Assembly: GCF_022095695.1 (NCBI RefSeq)
Contig: NZ_JAIFZM010000002.1
Location: 1-64,000 of the forward strand
Length of the DNA stretch: 64,000 bases
DNA from: Oceanobacillus jordanicus
Lineage (GTDB): Bacteria > Bacillota > Bacilli > Bacillales > Amphibacillaceae
Direction: 5' to 3'
The translations under genes were made by a program, and so were the position numbers. Positions 1 to 14,912 of this stretch are shown one piece after another (position 1 is the stretch's first letter; each line of letters opens with the position of its first letter). The notes below the pieces were generated by a model that saw nothing but the letters and a program-made list of their open reading frames with translations, made no database searches and was not told the DNA's origin.

Positions 1-659
1 ATTTTAGTTGCTTTTTCATGGGCTCTACGCTCTCCATATGAATTCTTACTCGCATTATTTAGAAACTTAGCCAATGTTTCTGTATCAATAGCCTGAATAT
101 CTTCAGGCATAGGATAATGCTTAAGCAATTCTGAAGAAGATGTGCCAAAAACTTCTGAAAACATATCTTCATATTCTGGGAAGACTTGGTCCAAAAGAGC
201 TATAATCTTGCGCTTAATATCTGAACTTTGGTCAACGAGAGAGTAACGTAGCCTTTCTAATTGTTTTAATTGAAGTAAATCCTCTTCTAAAAAAGGCGTG
301 GCATCAGGCATATCGATACGTATAACCTGTGCGATAAGAAAAGCATCTCGTGCGTCTGTTTTCGTCTTACGAATGAAGAAGTTCCGTAAAGCGTCCGATC
401 TTAAGGGGTTAAATGCTGTTACTTTAAAACCAAGTTGGTTTAGGTATGTGAATATAGAAAGCCAGTAATGCCCTGTGGCTTCTAACCCAATAACACAATT
501 TTCTATGGTAAGTTGATGGTTGTTTATAAACGTTAATAGTTTCTCACTACCACGTTTAGAGTTAGCGAAGCGTAGACTTTTACCGATAGGTTTACCATTA
601 TTGTCAATAAGACCAGCTTCGTGCTCCTTTTTACCAATATCAATACCTAGATAATGCAC
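1..659 (-). CDS. IS110-family transposase, 5' part (cut by window edge)
   Basis: The minus strand reads without a stop from a GTG at 659 (AGGCGGTG just upstream as ribosome site) to the window edge, about 219 codons. The N-terminus MHYLGIDIGKKEH, then GLEATGHYW (Glu near residue 60) and KTDARDA (Asp near 102/105), gives the DEDD RuvC-like catalytic set of IS110 transposases. The C-terminal Transposase_20 domain with its catalytic serine lies outside the window, so whether the gene is intact cannot be judged. It probably catalyses excision and integration of its element under guidance of an element-encoded RNA, as is known for the family. Confidence 0.9.
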   Translation of the reverse strand, partial: MHYLGIDIGKKEHEAGLIDNNGKPIGKSLRFANSKRGSEKLLTFINNHQLTIENCVIGLEATGHYWLSIFTYLNQLGFKVTAFNPLRSDALRNFFIRKTKTDARDAFLIAQVIRIDMPDATPFLEEDLLQLKQLERLRYSLVDQSSDIKRKIIALLDQVFPEYEDMFSEVFGTSSSELLKHYPMPEDIQAIDTETLAKFLNNASKNSYGERRAHEKATK

Positions 660-660
660 A

Positions 661-860
661 CTAACACCGCCTGTATGAAAAATTAACCAGATAGGGGAAT
701 CCTCCACTTCTTTATAGATAATCATGCTCGTTAGATATTCGACAACACGTGCCATCCAGCTAATTCGAGTATTCTATAAAGGGGAGGTGTCAAACTTTCC
801 GACGAAGATTATACTTCAAGCGCAGCTACCGACACCCTCCACCTGATTACCCCCATCATA
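661..860 (-). ncRNA. Candidate bridge-RNA region at the non-coding end of the IS110 element
   Basis: This gene-free stretch lies directly upstream of the transposase start, where IS110-group elements encode their bridge (seeker) RNA. Read on the minus strand it can fold: GACACCCTCC (831-840) pairs with GGAGGTGTC (783-791) with one bulge, and inside that GAAG/CTTC closes a TATAAT loop (about 808-821). No reading frame of note was seen. The outer boundary of the element is not visible; the rest of the gap to 1000 shows no other feature. The call is an inference from position and foldability. Confidence 0.35.
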
Positions 861-1000
861 CTATCTAAGTGGGGATCCTTAAATAAGGTTACCTATATCA
901 TACGAGCGTAGTTTTTTTCGGAGTGTGTTTACTTTCCAATGTTGTATATACATAAATTTCCCTTTCTTTTCAAAAACTAATCTGAAAGGAGAGGTTGGGA

Positions 1001-3178
1001 ATGCGGTATATTTTATCCATTATAAGTATTATTGTTTTATTGCTACCATATCCACAAACGATCGTGGCAGAGAAAGATGATACACAGTCGCTAATCATTG
1101 AGGTTACTGGAGATCCGCAAGTACATAAGGAATATATTGAAGCACACCACCCATATGTCGAGGTGGTTGCTTCTTATGAAATGTTATTTAAGGGATTAGC
1201 TATCAGAGGAACCCCAACAAGACTTGCCAAAATGGAAGCACTCCCCTTTGTAAAAGCTATTCACTCGGTGCAACAGTACCAATCTGATAAGACAAAGAAG
1301 AGCTCACTAAAGGCAGACGCCTTGCCAAAGGACGCTGTTTATCCAGAAGTTTTCAATAACACACGCTACACAGGAAAAGGGATAAAGGTTGGGGTAATAG
1401 ATACTGGTATAGATTATAACCATCCTGATTTACAAGCGAATTTTGTAAAAGGATATGACTTGGTAGACCTTGATGATGATCCCATGGAAACGCAAGCTAA
1501 CCAGGGCATCCCTACACTACATGGAACTCATGTGGCAGGAATTATTGCCGCAGATGGGGAATTAAAAGGAGTCGCTCCTGACGCCGAAATTTATGCTTAT
1601 CGAGCTCTTGGACCTGGAGGAAGTGGTACATCGGTACAAGTAATAGCGGCAATGGAACAGGCAGTAAAAGACGGCGTCGATGTGATGAATCTTTCATTAG
1701 GTAACAATGTGAATGGACCGGATTATCCGACAAGTCTTGCTGTAAACAGGGCAGCAGCATTAGGAGTGGCTGTCGTCATCGCCAATGGAAATAACGGTCC
1801 AGCCGATTGGACTGTTGGTTCACCTGCCACCGCATCGAAGGCTATCTCCGTTGGGGCCACAAGTCCTGCCAAACAGAATCCCTATCTTTATGCGAGGTGG
1901 GAAGACAGAGAGATTGGACTAACGTCTATGGTAGGATCCGTACCATGGAATTTGGACACATTTTATAAAATAGCTGTAGAGGGAGAAGAACTGTCCAGAA
2001 AAATTGTTGTCTTACAACGCGGGGAAATTCCTTTTTATGACATGGCAAAACAGGCAGAAAAAGACGGAGCGATTGCTGTACTCATTGCAAACAGTGAGGA
2101 GGGGACTTTCCAGGGTTCTATAGACAAGGCGGATGCCCCAATTACCATTCCGGTAGCCTCTATTTCCAAGGAAGACGGACAGTGGCTACAACAAATGGCT
2201 GAAGAAAGCACTTTGCAGCTGGAAACCCAGTATAAAGAGCTACCTGCTTCGGTTGCAGACTTTAGTTCACGTGGTCCTGTCACAATTAATTGGGACATTA
2301 AACCTGATGTACTTGCTCCAGGAACCAATATCATGAGCTCCGTTCCAGGTGGCTACCAAGCTCTGCAAGGTACGAGTATGGCAGCACCTCATGTAGCGGG
2401 AGCGATTGCTTTAATGAAAGAAGCACATCCAGATTGGTCAAATGACCAGATTATTGGTGCTTTAAAGACGACCGCTTGGAAAATGCAGCAGGATGATAAA
2501 GCTGTAGCTCCCATTATGCAGGGATCAGGTGTGATGGACCCGGACGCGGCAATCAACGCAACCACGATAATCAATGACCCTGCGTTAGCCTATGGAAAAT
2601 TTACAACGTATAGGGAAGAAAAATCAAAACAGCTATTTATCACAAACCAATCTGATGAAACAAAAAGCTACACGTTTACTATTCCGAAGAAGCAAGGGGG
2701 CATACAATGGAGTTTGCCACAAAGATTCGTACTGAAGCCAGGTGAGGAAAAAGCGGTCCCGGTACAGCTGGCAATTACTTCTAAACAATTAGAAGAAGGT
2801 GTGCATCAAGGTTGGTTAACGGTAGATGAAGGAGACAATCGCTATCTTCTTCCTTATTTATTCATAAACCAAACAGCGGATAATCCAAAAGCAATGGGAT
2901 TTGAATTTGCTTTACAGCCGTTTTCAGAAGAGGGTTACATTTATAAACTATACCTCGCCGAAAATGCGGAAAGCGCAAAGGTGGATTTGTACGATCCGGA
3001 TAGCTTAATGTTTGAAAGAACCCTTTTGGAATTAGACGAAGTTAAAACTGGAGAAAATGAAGGACAGTTAACCAAGAAGCAATTGGGAGCTCCGGGAGAA
3101 TACATGGCGCTTATTACGGTTCGCTTGGATGATGGCTCCACGGAAAGCTATCAGACAGACTTAATCATTAGAAATTAA
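1001..3178 (+). CDS. Secreted subtilisin-like serine protease (S8) with PA insertion
   Basis: 725 residues. The ATG at 1001 is chosen because AAAGGAGAGG (985-994) sits correctly for it; a TTG six bases earlier is too close. Order of parts: signal peptide (1-23), I9-like propeptide (about 30-95), S8 catalytic domain with Asp134 (VGVIDTGIDY), His174 (HGTHVAG) and Ser459 (GTSMAAPHVAG), a protease-associated insertion (about 305-410) between His and Ser, and a C-terminal beta-rich extension of about 200 residues. This is the Vpr-like architecture in short form. It stands alone, divergent from the IS110 transposase. Likely an extracellular or wall-associated protease for peptide nutrition or processing. 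Confidence 0.9.
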   Translation: MRYILSIISIIVLLLPYPQTIVAEKDDTQSLIIEVTGDPQVHKEYIEAHHPYVEVVASYEMLFKGLAIRGTPTRLAKMEALPFVKAIHSVQQYQSDKTKKSSLKADALPKDAVYPEVFNNTRYTGKGIKVGVIDTGIDYNHPDLQANFVKGYDLVDLDDDPMETQANQGIPTLHGTHVAGIIAADGELKGVAPDAEIYAYRALGPGGSGTSVQVIAAMEQAVKDGVDVMNLSLGNNVNGPDYPTSLAVNRAAALGVAVVIANGNNGPADWTVGSPATASKAISVGATSPAKQNPYLYARWEDREIGLTSMVGSVPWNLDTFYKIAVEGEELSRKIVVLQRGEIPFYDMAKQAEKDGAIAVLIANSEEGTFQGSIDKADAPITIPVASISKEDGQWLQQMAEESTLQLETQYKELPASVADFSSRGPVTINWDIKPDVLAPGTNIMSSVPGGYQALQGTSMAAPHVAGAIALMKEAHPDWSNDQIIGALKTTAWKMQQDDKAVAPIMQGSGVMDPDAAINATTIINDPALAYGKFTTYREEKSKQLFITNQSDETKSYTFTIPKKQGGIQWSLPQRFVLKPGEEKAVPVQLAITSKQLEEGVHQGWLTVDEGDNRYLLPYLFINQTADNPKAMGFEFALQPFSEEGYIYKLYLAENAESAKVDLYDPDSLMFERTLLELDEVKTGENEGQLTKKQLGAPGEYMALITVRLDDGSTESYQTDLIIRN

Positions 3179-3179
3179 A

Positions 3180-3204
3180 CGGTGAAAGGAGAATTCCTTT
3201 CATC
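3180..3204 (+). terminator. Possible weak terminator after the protease
   Basis: TGAAAGGA-GAA-TTCCTTTCA forms a short stem directly after the stop codon, but no T-run follows, so termination is uncertain. Confidence 0.3.
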
Positions 3205-3321
3205 GTTCACAAAAATGTCACTTAATAGTCACAGAATTTCCTATATAATGGAGGGGAAGCTTTATGGAAAACGTAACCCTTATACTTTATTCCGTAAAGA
3301 ATTCCACAGCATGAGGAAGCC

Positions 3322-3498
3322 ATGAATGCTTACCGAAGAAGAAGAGGCAGGAAAAATTTTGTCATAACTTGGCGAATGTTCCATAACCTGCTATTGGAAA
3401 TGCTGTTTTCCGAATACAGCATTCACCAATCGGCTAGTGAAGAAGATTTTCCACCTTCACAGCCTGAAAGAGAAATTATTCTCCTGTTTTCTCCTTAA
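3322..3498 (+). CDS. Small ORF of 58 residues, doubtful
   Basis: In the 690-base gap before the atp operon an ATG at 3322, preceded by GAGGAAG, opens a 58-codon frame. It starts MNAYRRRRGRKNF (very basic), continues with a short hydrophobic stretch (MFHNLLLEMLF) and ends acidic/proline-rich. I recognise no family. It could be a small real gene or chance; nothing in the neighbourhood decides it. Confidence 0.25.
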   Translation: MNAYRRRRGRKNFVITWRMFHNLLLEMLFSEYSIHQSASEEDFPPSQPEREIILLFSP

Positions 3499-3585
3499 AT
3501 AAGGACCTCTGGAGAGAACAGAAATCTATCAAAAATATCTACAGAAATTGGATGTCATTTTAAGGATAAACATCCGTAAAACCGA

Positions 3586-3614
3586 TTGACAATAGGGGTG
3601 GGCTATTGTACACT
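3586..3614 (+). promoter_or_regulatory. Probable sigma-A promoter of the atp operon with an internal dyad
   Basis: TTGACA (3586-3591), a 17-base spacer and TACACT (3609-3614) match the vegetative consensus. ACAATAG (3589-3595) and CTATTGT (3603-3609) form a perfect 7-bp dyad overlapping both promoter elements, so a bound factor would block polymerase. The leader to atpI is about 250 bases. The rest of the gap 3499-3865 shows no gene. Confidence 0.5.
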
Positions 3615-3865
3615 TGCTAAGTGTAGAATGGTAGGGGTTTCATAGGTTTGCAATACTTATATTTTTGCATAACAAAATGTACATAGCCTGCCGTTTAAAG
3701 CCTATAATCTTGCACTAGATGAAATACACGTTTTTACTTCAGTTAAATGATTGTGAAAAAATCACAGCACAGGACAATTATTGGCGACAAAGGTTCTTAA
3801 AGGGAGGACCTTTTACCTGAAAAACTAACTGTATAATTGGAAAACTTACGAGAGAAGAGGGAACT

Positions 3866-4980
<1,115 letters not shown>

Positions 4981-5034
4981 TTTGGTAATTAGCCAGTTTT
5001 AGTAGACCATCTACTGGATCTGGAGATTATGTAA

Positions 5035-5277
<243 letters not shown>

Positions 5278-5404
5278 CGAAAGATTGACAATAAACGGCG
5301 AAGATCATCTTCCATAGACCCTTCGCCTTGTTTGTGCCCGAACATGAAATAAACGTGTTTAGTAAATTATATATTCACTAATACAAGTGAAAGGAGTGAA
5401 TCCT

Positions 5405-5932
5405 GTGCAAGCATTCACTGAATATTCCGTGATTAATGCAGCGCTTGGTGGTTTTCATGTTGTAGATATGATCACACAACTATTCTTCTTTCTTATCCTG
5501 CTTATTCTAGTAAGGAAATTTGCCTGGGGCCCTGTAATGGACATGATGCAAAAACGTGAAGATTACGTTGCTGGGGAAATTGAAGCTGCTGAAAAAAGTC
5601 GGGAAGAAGCAGAAAAAGCATCAAATGAAGCTGTTGAGCAATTAAAACAAACAAAGCAAGAAGCACAAAAGATTGTTGAAGACGCGAAAAACGCTGGAGT
5701 AAGACAAGAACAGGATATCATCGCTGCTGCCCGTGCCGAAGCAGACAGAATAAAGCATGCTGCACAAGCAGATATCCAGAACGAAAAAGAAAAAGCCCTT
5801 CAGGCTTTACAAGATAAAGTGGCATCCTTATCTGTATTAATTGCAAGCAAAGTAATCGAAAAAGAAATTAGTACTCAGGATCAGGAGAAACTGATTAATG
5901 ACTACATTAAAGAGGTAGGAGAAGAGCTATGA
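5405..5932 (+). CDS. atpF: F1Fo ATP synthase subunit b
   Basis: 175 residues from the GTG at 5405, nine bases after AAAGGAG; in-frame GTGs at 5387 and 5396 overlap that ribosome site. One N-terminal membrane helix (MITQLFFFLILLILV) is followed by a long charged coiled coil (AAEKSREEAEKASNEA and on), the peripheral stalk of the enzyme. The stop overlaps atpH by four bases (ATGA), indicating translational coupling. Confidence 0.94.
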   Translation: MQAFTEYSVINAALGGFHVVDMITQLFFFLILLILVRKFAWGPVMDMMQKREDYVAGEIEAAEKSREEAEKASNEAVEQLKQTKQEAQKIVEDAKNAGVRQEQDIIAAARAEADRIKHAAQADIQNEKEKALQALQDKVASLSVLIASKVIEKEISTQDQEKLINDYIKEVGEEL

Positions 5933-6474
5933 GTGAAGCAGTAGCAGCCAAGCGATATGCCGATGCTCTTTTTCAACTTGCGAATGAAAAAACTGTGGTA
6001 GAACAATTCGTTGAAGAGTTCCGCACAGTCAAGGAAGTATTCCAACGTAATAAAGATCTTTATACATTCCTAAAGCATCCTCGTGTTCATAATGCGAAGA
6101 AGAAACAATTTCTTGATGAAGTGTTTCAAGGTCTACATAAAGATGTCGTAAATACATTAAAGCTTCTAGTAGAACGACATCGAGTTGAGATCATTCCATC
6201 CATTATTGATCATTTTATCCATTTAGTAAATGATGCAAAAGGAATTGCAGAAGCTACAGTATACTCTGTTCGTGAATTATCGGATTTAGAACGCAGTGAG
6301 CTTGAAGTTTCGTTCGCTAAACGCTTTAATCGATCCGCCATTCAACTTCATAATGTTGTGGATCCTTCCTTAATCGGTGGAATCAAAATCCGTATGGGGA
6401 ACACGATATATGATGGCTCTATTAGTGGGAAGCTAAGAAGAATTGAACGGAATATTGTAACTGCAAACAAATGA
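5929..6474 (+). CDS. atpH: F1Fo ATP synthase subunit delta
   Basis: 181 residues, MSEAVAAKRYADALFQLA, the typical start of OSCP/delta. The C-terminal signature SLIGGIKIRMGNTIYDGSI is complete. Delta caps the alpha3beta3 head and joins it to the b stalk. ATGA overlap with atpF. Confidence 0.95.
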   Translation: MSEAVAAKRYADALFQLANEKTVVEQFVEEFRTVKEVFQRNKDLYTFLKHPRVHNAKKKQFLDEVFQGLHKDVVNTLKLLVERHRVEIIPSIIDHFIHLVNDAKGIAEATVYSVRELSDLERSELEVSFAKRFNRSAIQLHNVVDPSLIGGIKIRMGNTIYDGSISGKLRRIERNIVTANK

Positions 6475-6486
6475 TGACAGGGGTGA

Positions 6487-8001
<1,515 letters not shown>

Positions 8002-8125
8002 TTAAATGGAATACAGTAATTTTTAAATAACGAACAGATGTAGCACAGGCAGTGTTTGGAGAAGGAAGTATGATCACGCTTTTTTCCTCCTACCTGTGTC
8101 TATCTCTGTTATGAAAGGGTGGTGA

Positions 8126-8989
<864 letters not shown>

Positions 8990-9041
8990 ATAGCCAATAA
9001 GAAATATATCGCAAAAAGGTACCCGGATTTCAGCTTTGTAA

Positions 9042-10496
<1,455 letters not shown>

Positions 10497-10563
10497 AGAC
10501 ATAGGCAAGGAAGAGGAGAAGCCATTAAAATATGGTTATCGTACGTACTCCTTGTCGGTTTAA

Positions 10564-10971
<408 letters not shown>

Positions 10972-10986
10972 GCATATTAAAATAAA

Positions 10987-11022
10987 GATCCCTCGCGACA
11001 TATAAGTTGTGAGGGATTTTAA
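10987..11022 (+). terminator. Intrinsic terminator of the atp operon
   Basis: ATCCCTCGCGAC / GTTGTGAGGGAT stem with an ATATAA loop, ending in TTTTAACTTT, 16 bases after atpC. Confidence 0.8.
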
Positions 11023-11121
11023 CTTTGTAAAATGCTAGGTTTGTATAGAATTTCAGCTAAGAAGCAATCAAAGCGTAGTTAAATTTGAAGTTTAAAGTGT
11101 AAGAAGAACATACACATTGCT

Positions 11122-11164
11122 GACGAAGGCGAGTTTTTCAGGCAAGCGCCTGTCGTCAGTGACA
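11122..11164. repeat. Long imperfect hairpin between atpC and ywzB-like gene
   Basis: CTGACGAAGGCG and CGCCTGTCGTCAG pair with a single bulge around a 15-base loop. It is not followed by a T-run, so it is not an ordinary terminator. No gene is visible in 11023-11310. Confidence 0.5.
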
Positions 11165-11310
11165 GCAGTTCACAGTTCTTCTACTCTTAACTGGAAATCG
11201 TCTCCGCGATCCTGTAAGATTGTCTTGTGCTTTATTATGTCGTATTTCCCGGGAAATTGCCGGAAATAAATTGATGGTAGGGAACCAAATAGCTATATAA
11301 GGTGGTATAT

Positions 11311-11541
11311 ATGTTTTCAATAGGACAGTTGGCAATATTTAGTATGATATCTCATTTAATATTCATTTATTTGACTTGGAGAGTAGTTCAGGCGATAAAC
11401 TTTGACCCGCTAATTAGAAAAGGAAGAGCAGCAGAAGCGAGAGTACTATTGCTGCTTGTAACCATTGTAGTTGGGGCTGGAGTCAGTCGGTTCTTTCTTG
11501 AAATTCTTCAATGGTCAAGCGACCTGATCTACCTGTTCTAA
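11311..11541 (+). CDS. ywzB: DUF1146 small membrane protein (YwzB-like)
   Basis: 76 residues from the ATG at 11311 (AAGGTGG nine bases upstream); a GTG at 11302 overlaps that site. Two hydrophobic segments (about 7-25 and 46-66) flank a basic loop RKGRAAEAR. The order atpC-ywzB-ywmB-murA is that of Bacillus subtilis. Function unknown. Confidence 0.8.
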   Translation: MFSIGQLAIFSMISHLIFIYLTWRVVQAINFDPLIRKGRAAEARVLLLLVTIVVGAGVSRFFLEILQWSSDLIYLF

Positions 11542-11659
11542 GCAGGATGACAGTATAGAAGACTAGTAATCTTGTATATTGTCGTAAATTGTACTGTATG
11601 TTAGTAGATTCCCCTGTACATACTATAGATACTATAGTTTGAATACGGGGGTTTTTTTT

Positions 11660-12367
11660 ATGAGGAAAACAGCACTAATTCTATTATTTATTTTACTATT
11701 AACAACAAAGACAGTTACCGTGGCCGAGTACAACGATGCATTACTTGATATAGCCGATTATACAGAAACTATCAAATTACCTATAGATGACTGGAGCGTA
11801 ACAGTCCGGGAACAGATTTCAGAAGAAGATGCTAGTGAAATGATGACAAAAATGAAAAAAGAGGGTTTACAAGCAACAAAAAAGGAAACAGAAAATAGTA
11901 CAAACTATTCACTTGCTGACACGCAGAATTCTAGCAAGTTAAACGTATATTATAATGTAATTGTGCATAGTGGCAAAGCAGAACTCATCGCAGTAATAGA
12001 AGGCAGGGATTGGTCTGAAACCGTGAAGGAATTGTACGTGAAGAAGATAACGAAAGTAAAGAATAAATATTTCACGAATATGGCACAAACATTCGCTTGT
12101 CTAACTGTTATAGATGATGCTATAATTGGTAGTGATTATTTTTTCAAAGATTTAACAAAAACATTTAACATTCAACAAGAAACAGTACAATTCGACAACA
12201 ACGAAAATTTATCGCATAATTTTATTTTCTACGGGTATACACCACTATGGACCCAGAAAATTAGTCTAGAAAACGCAACAATGAACATACAAGTAGCTGT
12301 TACAGAGAATGCAGAAGGACATCTTACTTACACGATAGGAACACCTATCCTAATAAATGAATATTAA
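11660..12367 (+). CDS. ywmB: YwmB-like secreted protein (TATA-box-binding-like fold family)
   Basis: 235 residues with an N-terminal signal sequence (MRKTALILLFILLLTTKTVT). The family and its place before murA match YwmB of Bacillus, a protein of unknown role. The in-frame TTG at 11639 is ignored because GGGGG lies nine bases before the ATG at 11660. Confidence 0.7.
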   Translation: MRKTALILLFILLLTTKTVTVAEYNDALLDIADYTETIKLPIDDWSVTVREQISEEDASEMMTKMKKEGLQATKKETENSTNYSLADTQNSSKLNVYYNVIVHSGKAELIAVIEGRDWSETVKELYVKKITKVKNKYFTNMAQTFACLTVIDDAIIGSDYFFKDLTKTFNIQQETVQFDNNENLSHNFIFYGYTPLWTQKISLENATMNIQVAVTENAEGHLTYTIGTPILINEY

Positions 12368-12401
12368 TATTATGAAATTGGATCTGAAGGAGATTTGAAA
12401 T

Positions 12402-13730
12402 ATGGAAAAAATCATCGTAAGAGGCGGACACCAATTGAACGGCACCGTTAAAGTGGAAGGTGCGAAGAACGCCGTATTACCTGTTCTAGCCGCAAGCCTT
12501 ATTGCAAGCGAAGGGAAAAGTGTTATTACAGAAGTCCCTGAACTAGCTGATGTATATACTATAAACCAAGTATTAAGCAATATGAATGCTGAAGTACACT
12601 TTGATAATAATACTGTAACAGTAGATGCTTCAAAAAGATTAAAGACGGAAGCACCATTTGAATACGTAAGAAAAATGCGTGCATCTGTACTCGTGCTTGG
12701 ACCATTGCTAGCACGTTATGGCCATGCAAATGTAGCAATGCCAGGTGGCTGTGCTATTGGATCACGTCCAATTGATCTTCATTTAAAGGGCTTCGAGGCA
12801 ATGGGAGCAGAAGTACATGTAGGAAATGGTTTTGTAGAAGCGCATGTAAATGGGCGTCTTAAAGGTGCTAAAATTTACCTCGATATGCCAAGTGTTGGTG
12901 CCACAGAAAATATCATGATGGCAGCTGCTCTTGCTGATGGAAAGACCATTCTTGAAAACTGTGCAAAAGAACCAGAAATCGTAGACTTAGCTAACTACCT
13001 GAATAAAATGGGCGCGAAAATAGTAGGTGCAGGAACAGAAACGATCCGCATTGAAGGCGTGGAAAAATTGTATGGTACGGAACACGCAATCATTCCTGAC
13101 AGAGTAGAAGCTGGTACGTTTATGGTTGCAGCAGCTATCACTGGAGGTAACGTTCTAATTGAAAATGCTGAAAGTGAACATTTACGTTCTGTTATCTCAA
13201 AACTTCAGGAAATGGAAGTAACTGTAAAAGAAGAGAACGGCGGCCTTCGGGTAATTGGACCGAAGTCACTGAAAGCAACGGATATTAAAACATTGCCACA
13301 TCCAGGCTTCCCAACGGATATGCAATCCCAAATGATGTCACTCATGTTATGCGCAGAAGGTACAAGTGTTATTACGGAAACGGTTTTTGAAAACCGCTTT
13401 ATGCATGTAGAAGAATTCCGTCGTATGAATGCAAAAATGAAAATTGAAGGGCGCAGTGTATTTATTGAAGGCCCAAGTGACCTGCAAGGAGCCGAAGTAG
13501 CTGCTACAGACCTTCGTGCTGCTGCTGCTCTGATCTTAGCTGGATTACGCGCAGACGGTTATACAAGGATTACGGAATTAAAGCATCTTGATCGTGGCTA
13601 TGTAAACTTTGCTGGAAAACTTGCTTCACTTGGTGCTGATATTGATCGAGTAGACGAAAATGGTGATTCAGTTGAAGCCTTTGCACAGGAAGACTTTCAA
13701 GAAGATGGCTATGTAGCTAAACTTTCTTAA
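12402..13730 (+). CDS. murA: UDP-N-acetylglucosamine 1-carboxyvinyltransferase
   Basis: 442 residues. MurA transfers enolpyruvate from PEP to UDP-GlcNAc, the first committed step of peptidoglycan synthesis in the cytoplasm. The fosfomycin-target cysteine is present as Cys117 in [16 protein letters not shown] near residue 22 is the conserved substrate-binding lysine region. The position after ywmB matches murAA of Bacillus subtilis, where spoIID follows; here dpp-ykf and a bacteriocin locus lie between. Confidence 0.96.
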   Translation: MEKIIVRGGHQLNGTVKVEGAKNAVLPVLAASLIASEGKSVITEVPELADVYTINQVLSNMNAEVHFDNNTVTVDASKRLKTEAPFEYVRKMRASVLVLGPLLARYGHANVAMPGGCAIGSRPIDLHLKGFEAMGAEVHVGNGFVEAHVNGRLKGAKIYLDMPSVGATENIMMAAALADGKTILENCAKEPEIVDLANYLNKMGAKIVGAGTETIRIEGVEKLYGTEHAIIPDRVEAGTFMVAAAITGGNVLIENAESEHLRSVISKLQEMEVTVKEENGGLRVIGPKSLKATDIKTLPHPGFPTDMQSQMMSLMLCAEGTSVITETVFENRFMHVEEFRRMNAKMKIEGRSVFIEGPSDLQGAEVAATDLRAAAALILAGLRADGYTRITELKHLDRGYVNFAGKLASLGADIDRVDENGDSVEAFAQEDFQEDGYVAKLS

Positions 13731-13775
13731 TAGTGCTCAACCCCTCATATAATCAAATACTAGATCCAAAAACGT

Positions 13776-13807
13776 AAAGCAGAGGAACCTATTCTTCTGC
13801 TTTTTTT
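13776..13807 (+). terminator. Intrinsic terminator after murA
   Basis: AAAGCAGAGGAA / TTCTTCTGCTTT stem followed by TTTTTTT. The remaining gap to 14072 contains only promoter-like AT-rich sequence. Confidence 0.88.
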
Positions 13808-14026
13808 GTGTACCTGCAAGAAATTTTTATATCTAATATTCAGTATATTCGGCATTTTAAATCACAGGCTATTTATTACTAAATGCTGGGTAAGTGTGTG
13901 TTTTTTTATATGCTCAAATTAGCTATTAGGTGCCTGCCCTTTTTCTTATAGAACAAACTACTAATTGTTGCATTAAGACCAATCTTGTCACAATTCCGTC
14001 TTTAAATTTTATTAATTGTATGTTAA

Positions 14027-14041
14027 AATTGAAAGAAAATT
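14027..14041 (+). promoter_or_regulatory. Candidate CodY box before dppA
   Basis: AATTGAAAGAAAATT differs at three positions from the CodY consensus AATTTTCWGAAAATT and lies 31 bases before the dppA start. The homologous dpp operon of Bacillus subtilis is CodY-repressed in rich medium, so the match is plausible. Confidence 0.4.
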
Positions 14042-14072
14042 ACTAACAATACAAAAAGAAGGGGCAGACAGC

Positions 14073-14897
14073 ATGAAGTTATATTTATCGGTAGATATGG
14101 AAGGAATTACTGGTCTACCTGATTATACATATGTTGATTCCAGTAAGCATAACTATGAGCGCGCTAGAAAGATCATGACCGATGAAACAAATTATGTCAT
14201 AGAATCAGCGTTCCAACAGGGATGCACAGAGGTTGTGGTTAATGACAGCCATTCTAAAATGAATAACTTATTAATTGAAGCTCTTCACCCAGAAGCCTAT
14301 TTGATCACCGGAGAAGTAAAACCTTATTCCATGATGCAAGGGCTTGACGATTCCTTTGATGGTGCCATGTTTATTGGTTACCATGCCAGAGCAGGGCAAT
14401 TTGGTGTCATGTCACATGCAATGATTCATGCCGTTCGGAACTTCTTTATTAATGACCATGTGATCGGAGAAATGGGATTGAATGCCTATTTAGCAGGCTA
14501 CTATAATGTTCCATTACTAATGGTTGCTGGAGATGATCAGGCGGCAAAAGAAGCTGAAGAACTCGTTGAAGGTATTACCACTGCCGCAGTGAAGACATCG
14601 ATTTCTCGTTCTTCGGTTAAAAGTCTTTCGCCGAAAAAGGCAGGGGAACTCTTAACAAAACAAGTAAAAACAGCACTACAGAATAGGCAGAAAATACAGC
14701 CGCTCGTTCCACCAGATCGTCCGGTACTTCGGATAGAGTTTACGAACTTTGGACAGGCGGAATGGGCTAACCTGATGCCAGGTACCGAAATAGAGCCAGG
14801 GACGACCATTGTGCGTTATGAGGCTAAGGATATCAAGGAAGCATACCAGGCAATGCTTGTTATGACTGAGCTGGCCATGAATACAACATTTTCCTAG
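14073..14897 (+). CDS. dppA: D-aminopeptidase DppA (M55)
   Basis: 274 residues from the ATG at 14073, after AAGAAGGGG. The start MKLYLSVDMEGITG holds the first metal ligands (Asp, Glu), and VVNDSHSKMNN and YHARAG hold further histidines of the M55 zinc site. The enzyme removes N-terminal D-amino acids, especially D-Ala-D-Ala, and is cytosolic. First gene of a nine-gene dpp-ykf set; the next gene starts 15 bases on. Confidence 0.93.
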   Translation: MKLYLSVDMEGITGLPDYTYVDSSKHNYERARKIMTDETNYVIESAFQQGCTEVVVNDSHSKMNNLLIEALHPEAYLITGEVKPYSMMQGLDDSFDGAMFIGYHARAGQFGVMSHAMIHAVRNFFINDHVIGEMGLNAYLAGYYNVPLLMVAGDDQAAKEAEELVEGITTAAVKTSISRSSVKSLSPKKAGELLTKQVKTALQNRQKIQPLVPPDRPVLRIEFTNFGQAEWANLMPGTEIEPGTTIVRYEAKDIKEAYQAMLVMTELAMNTTFS

Positions 14898-14912
14898 AGG
14901 GGGCAGGCGCTA

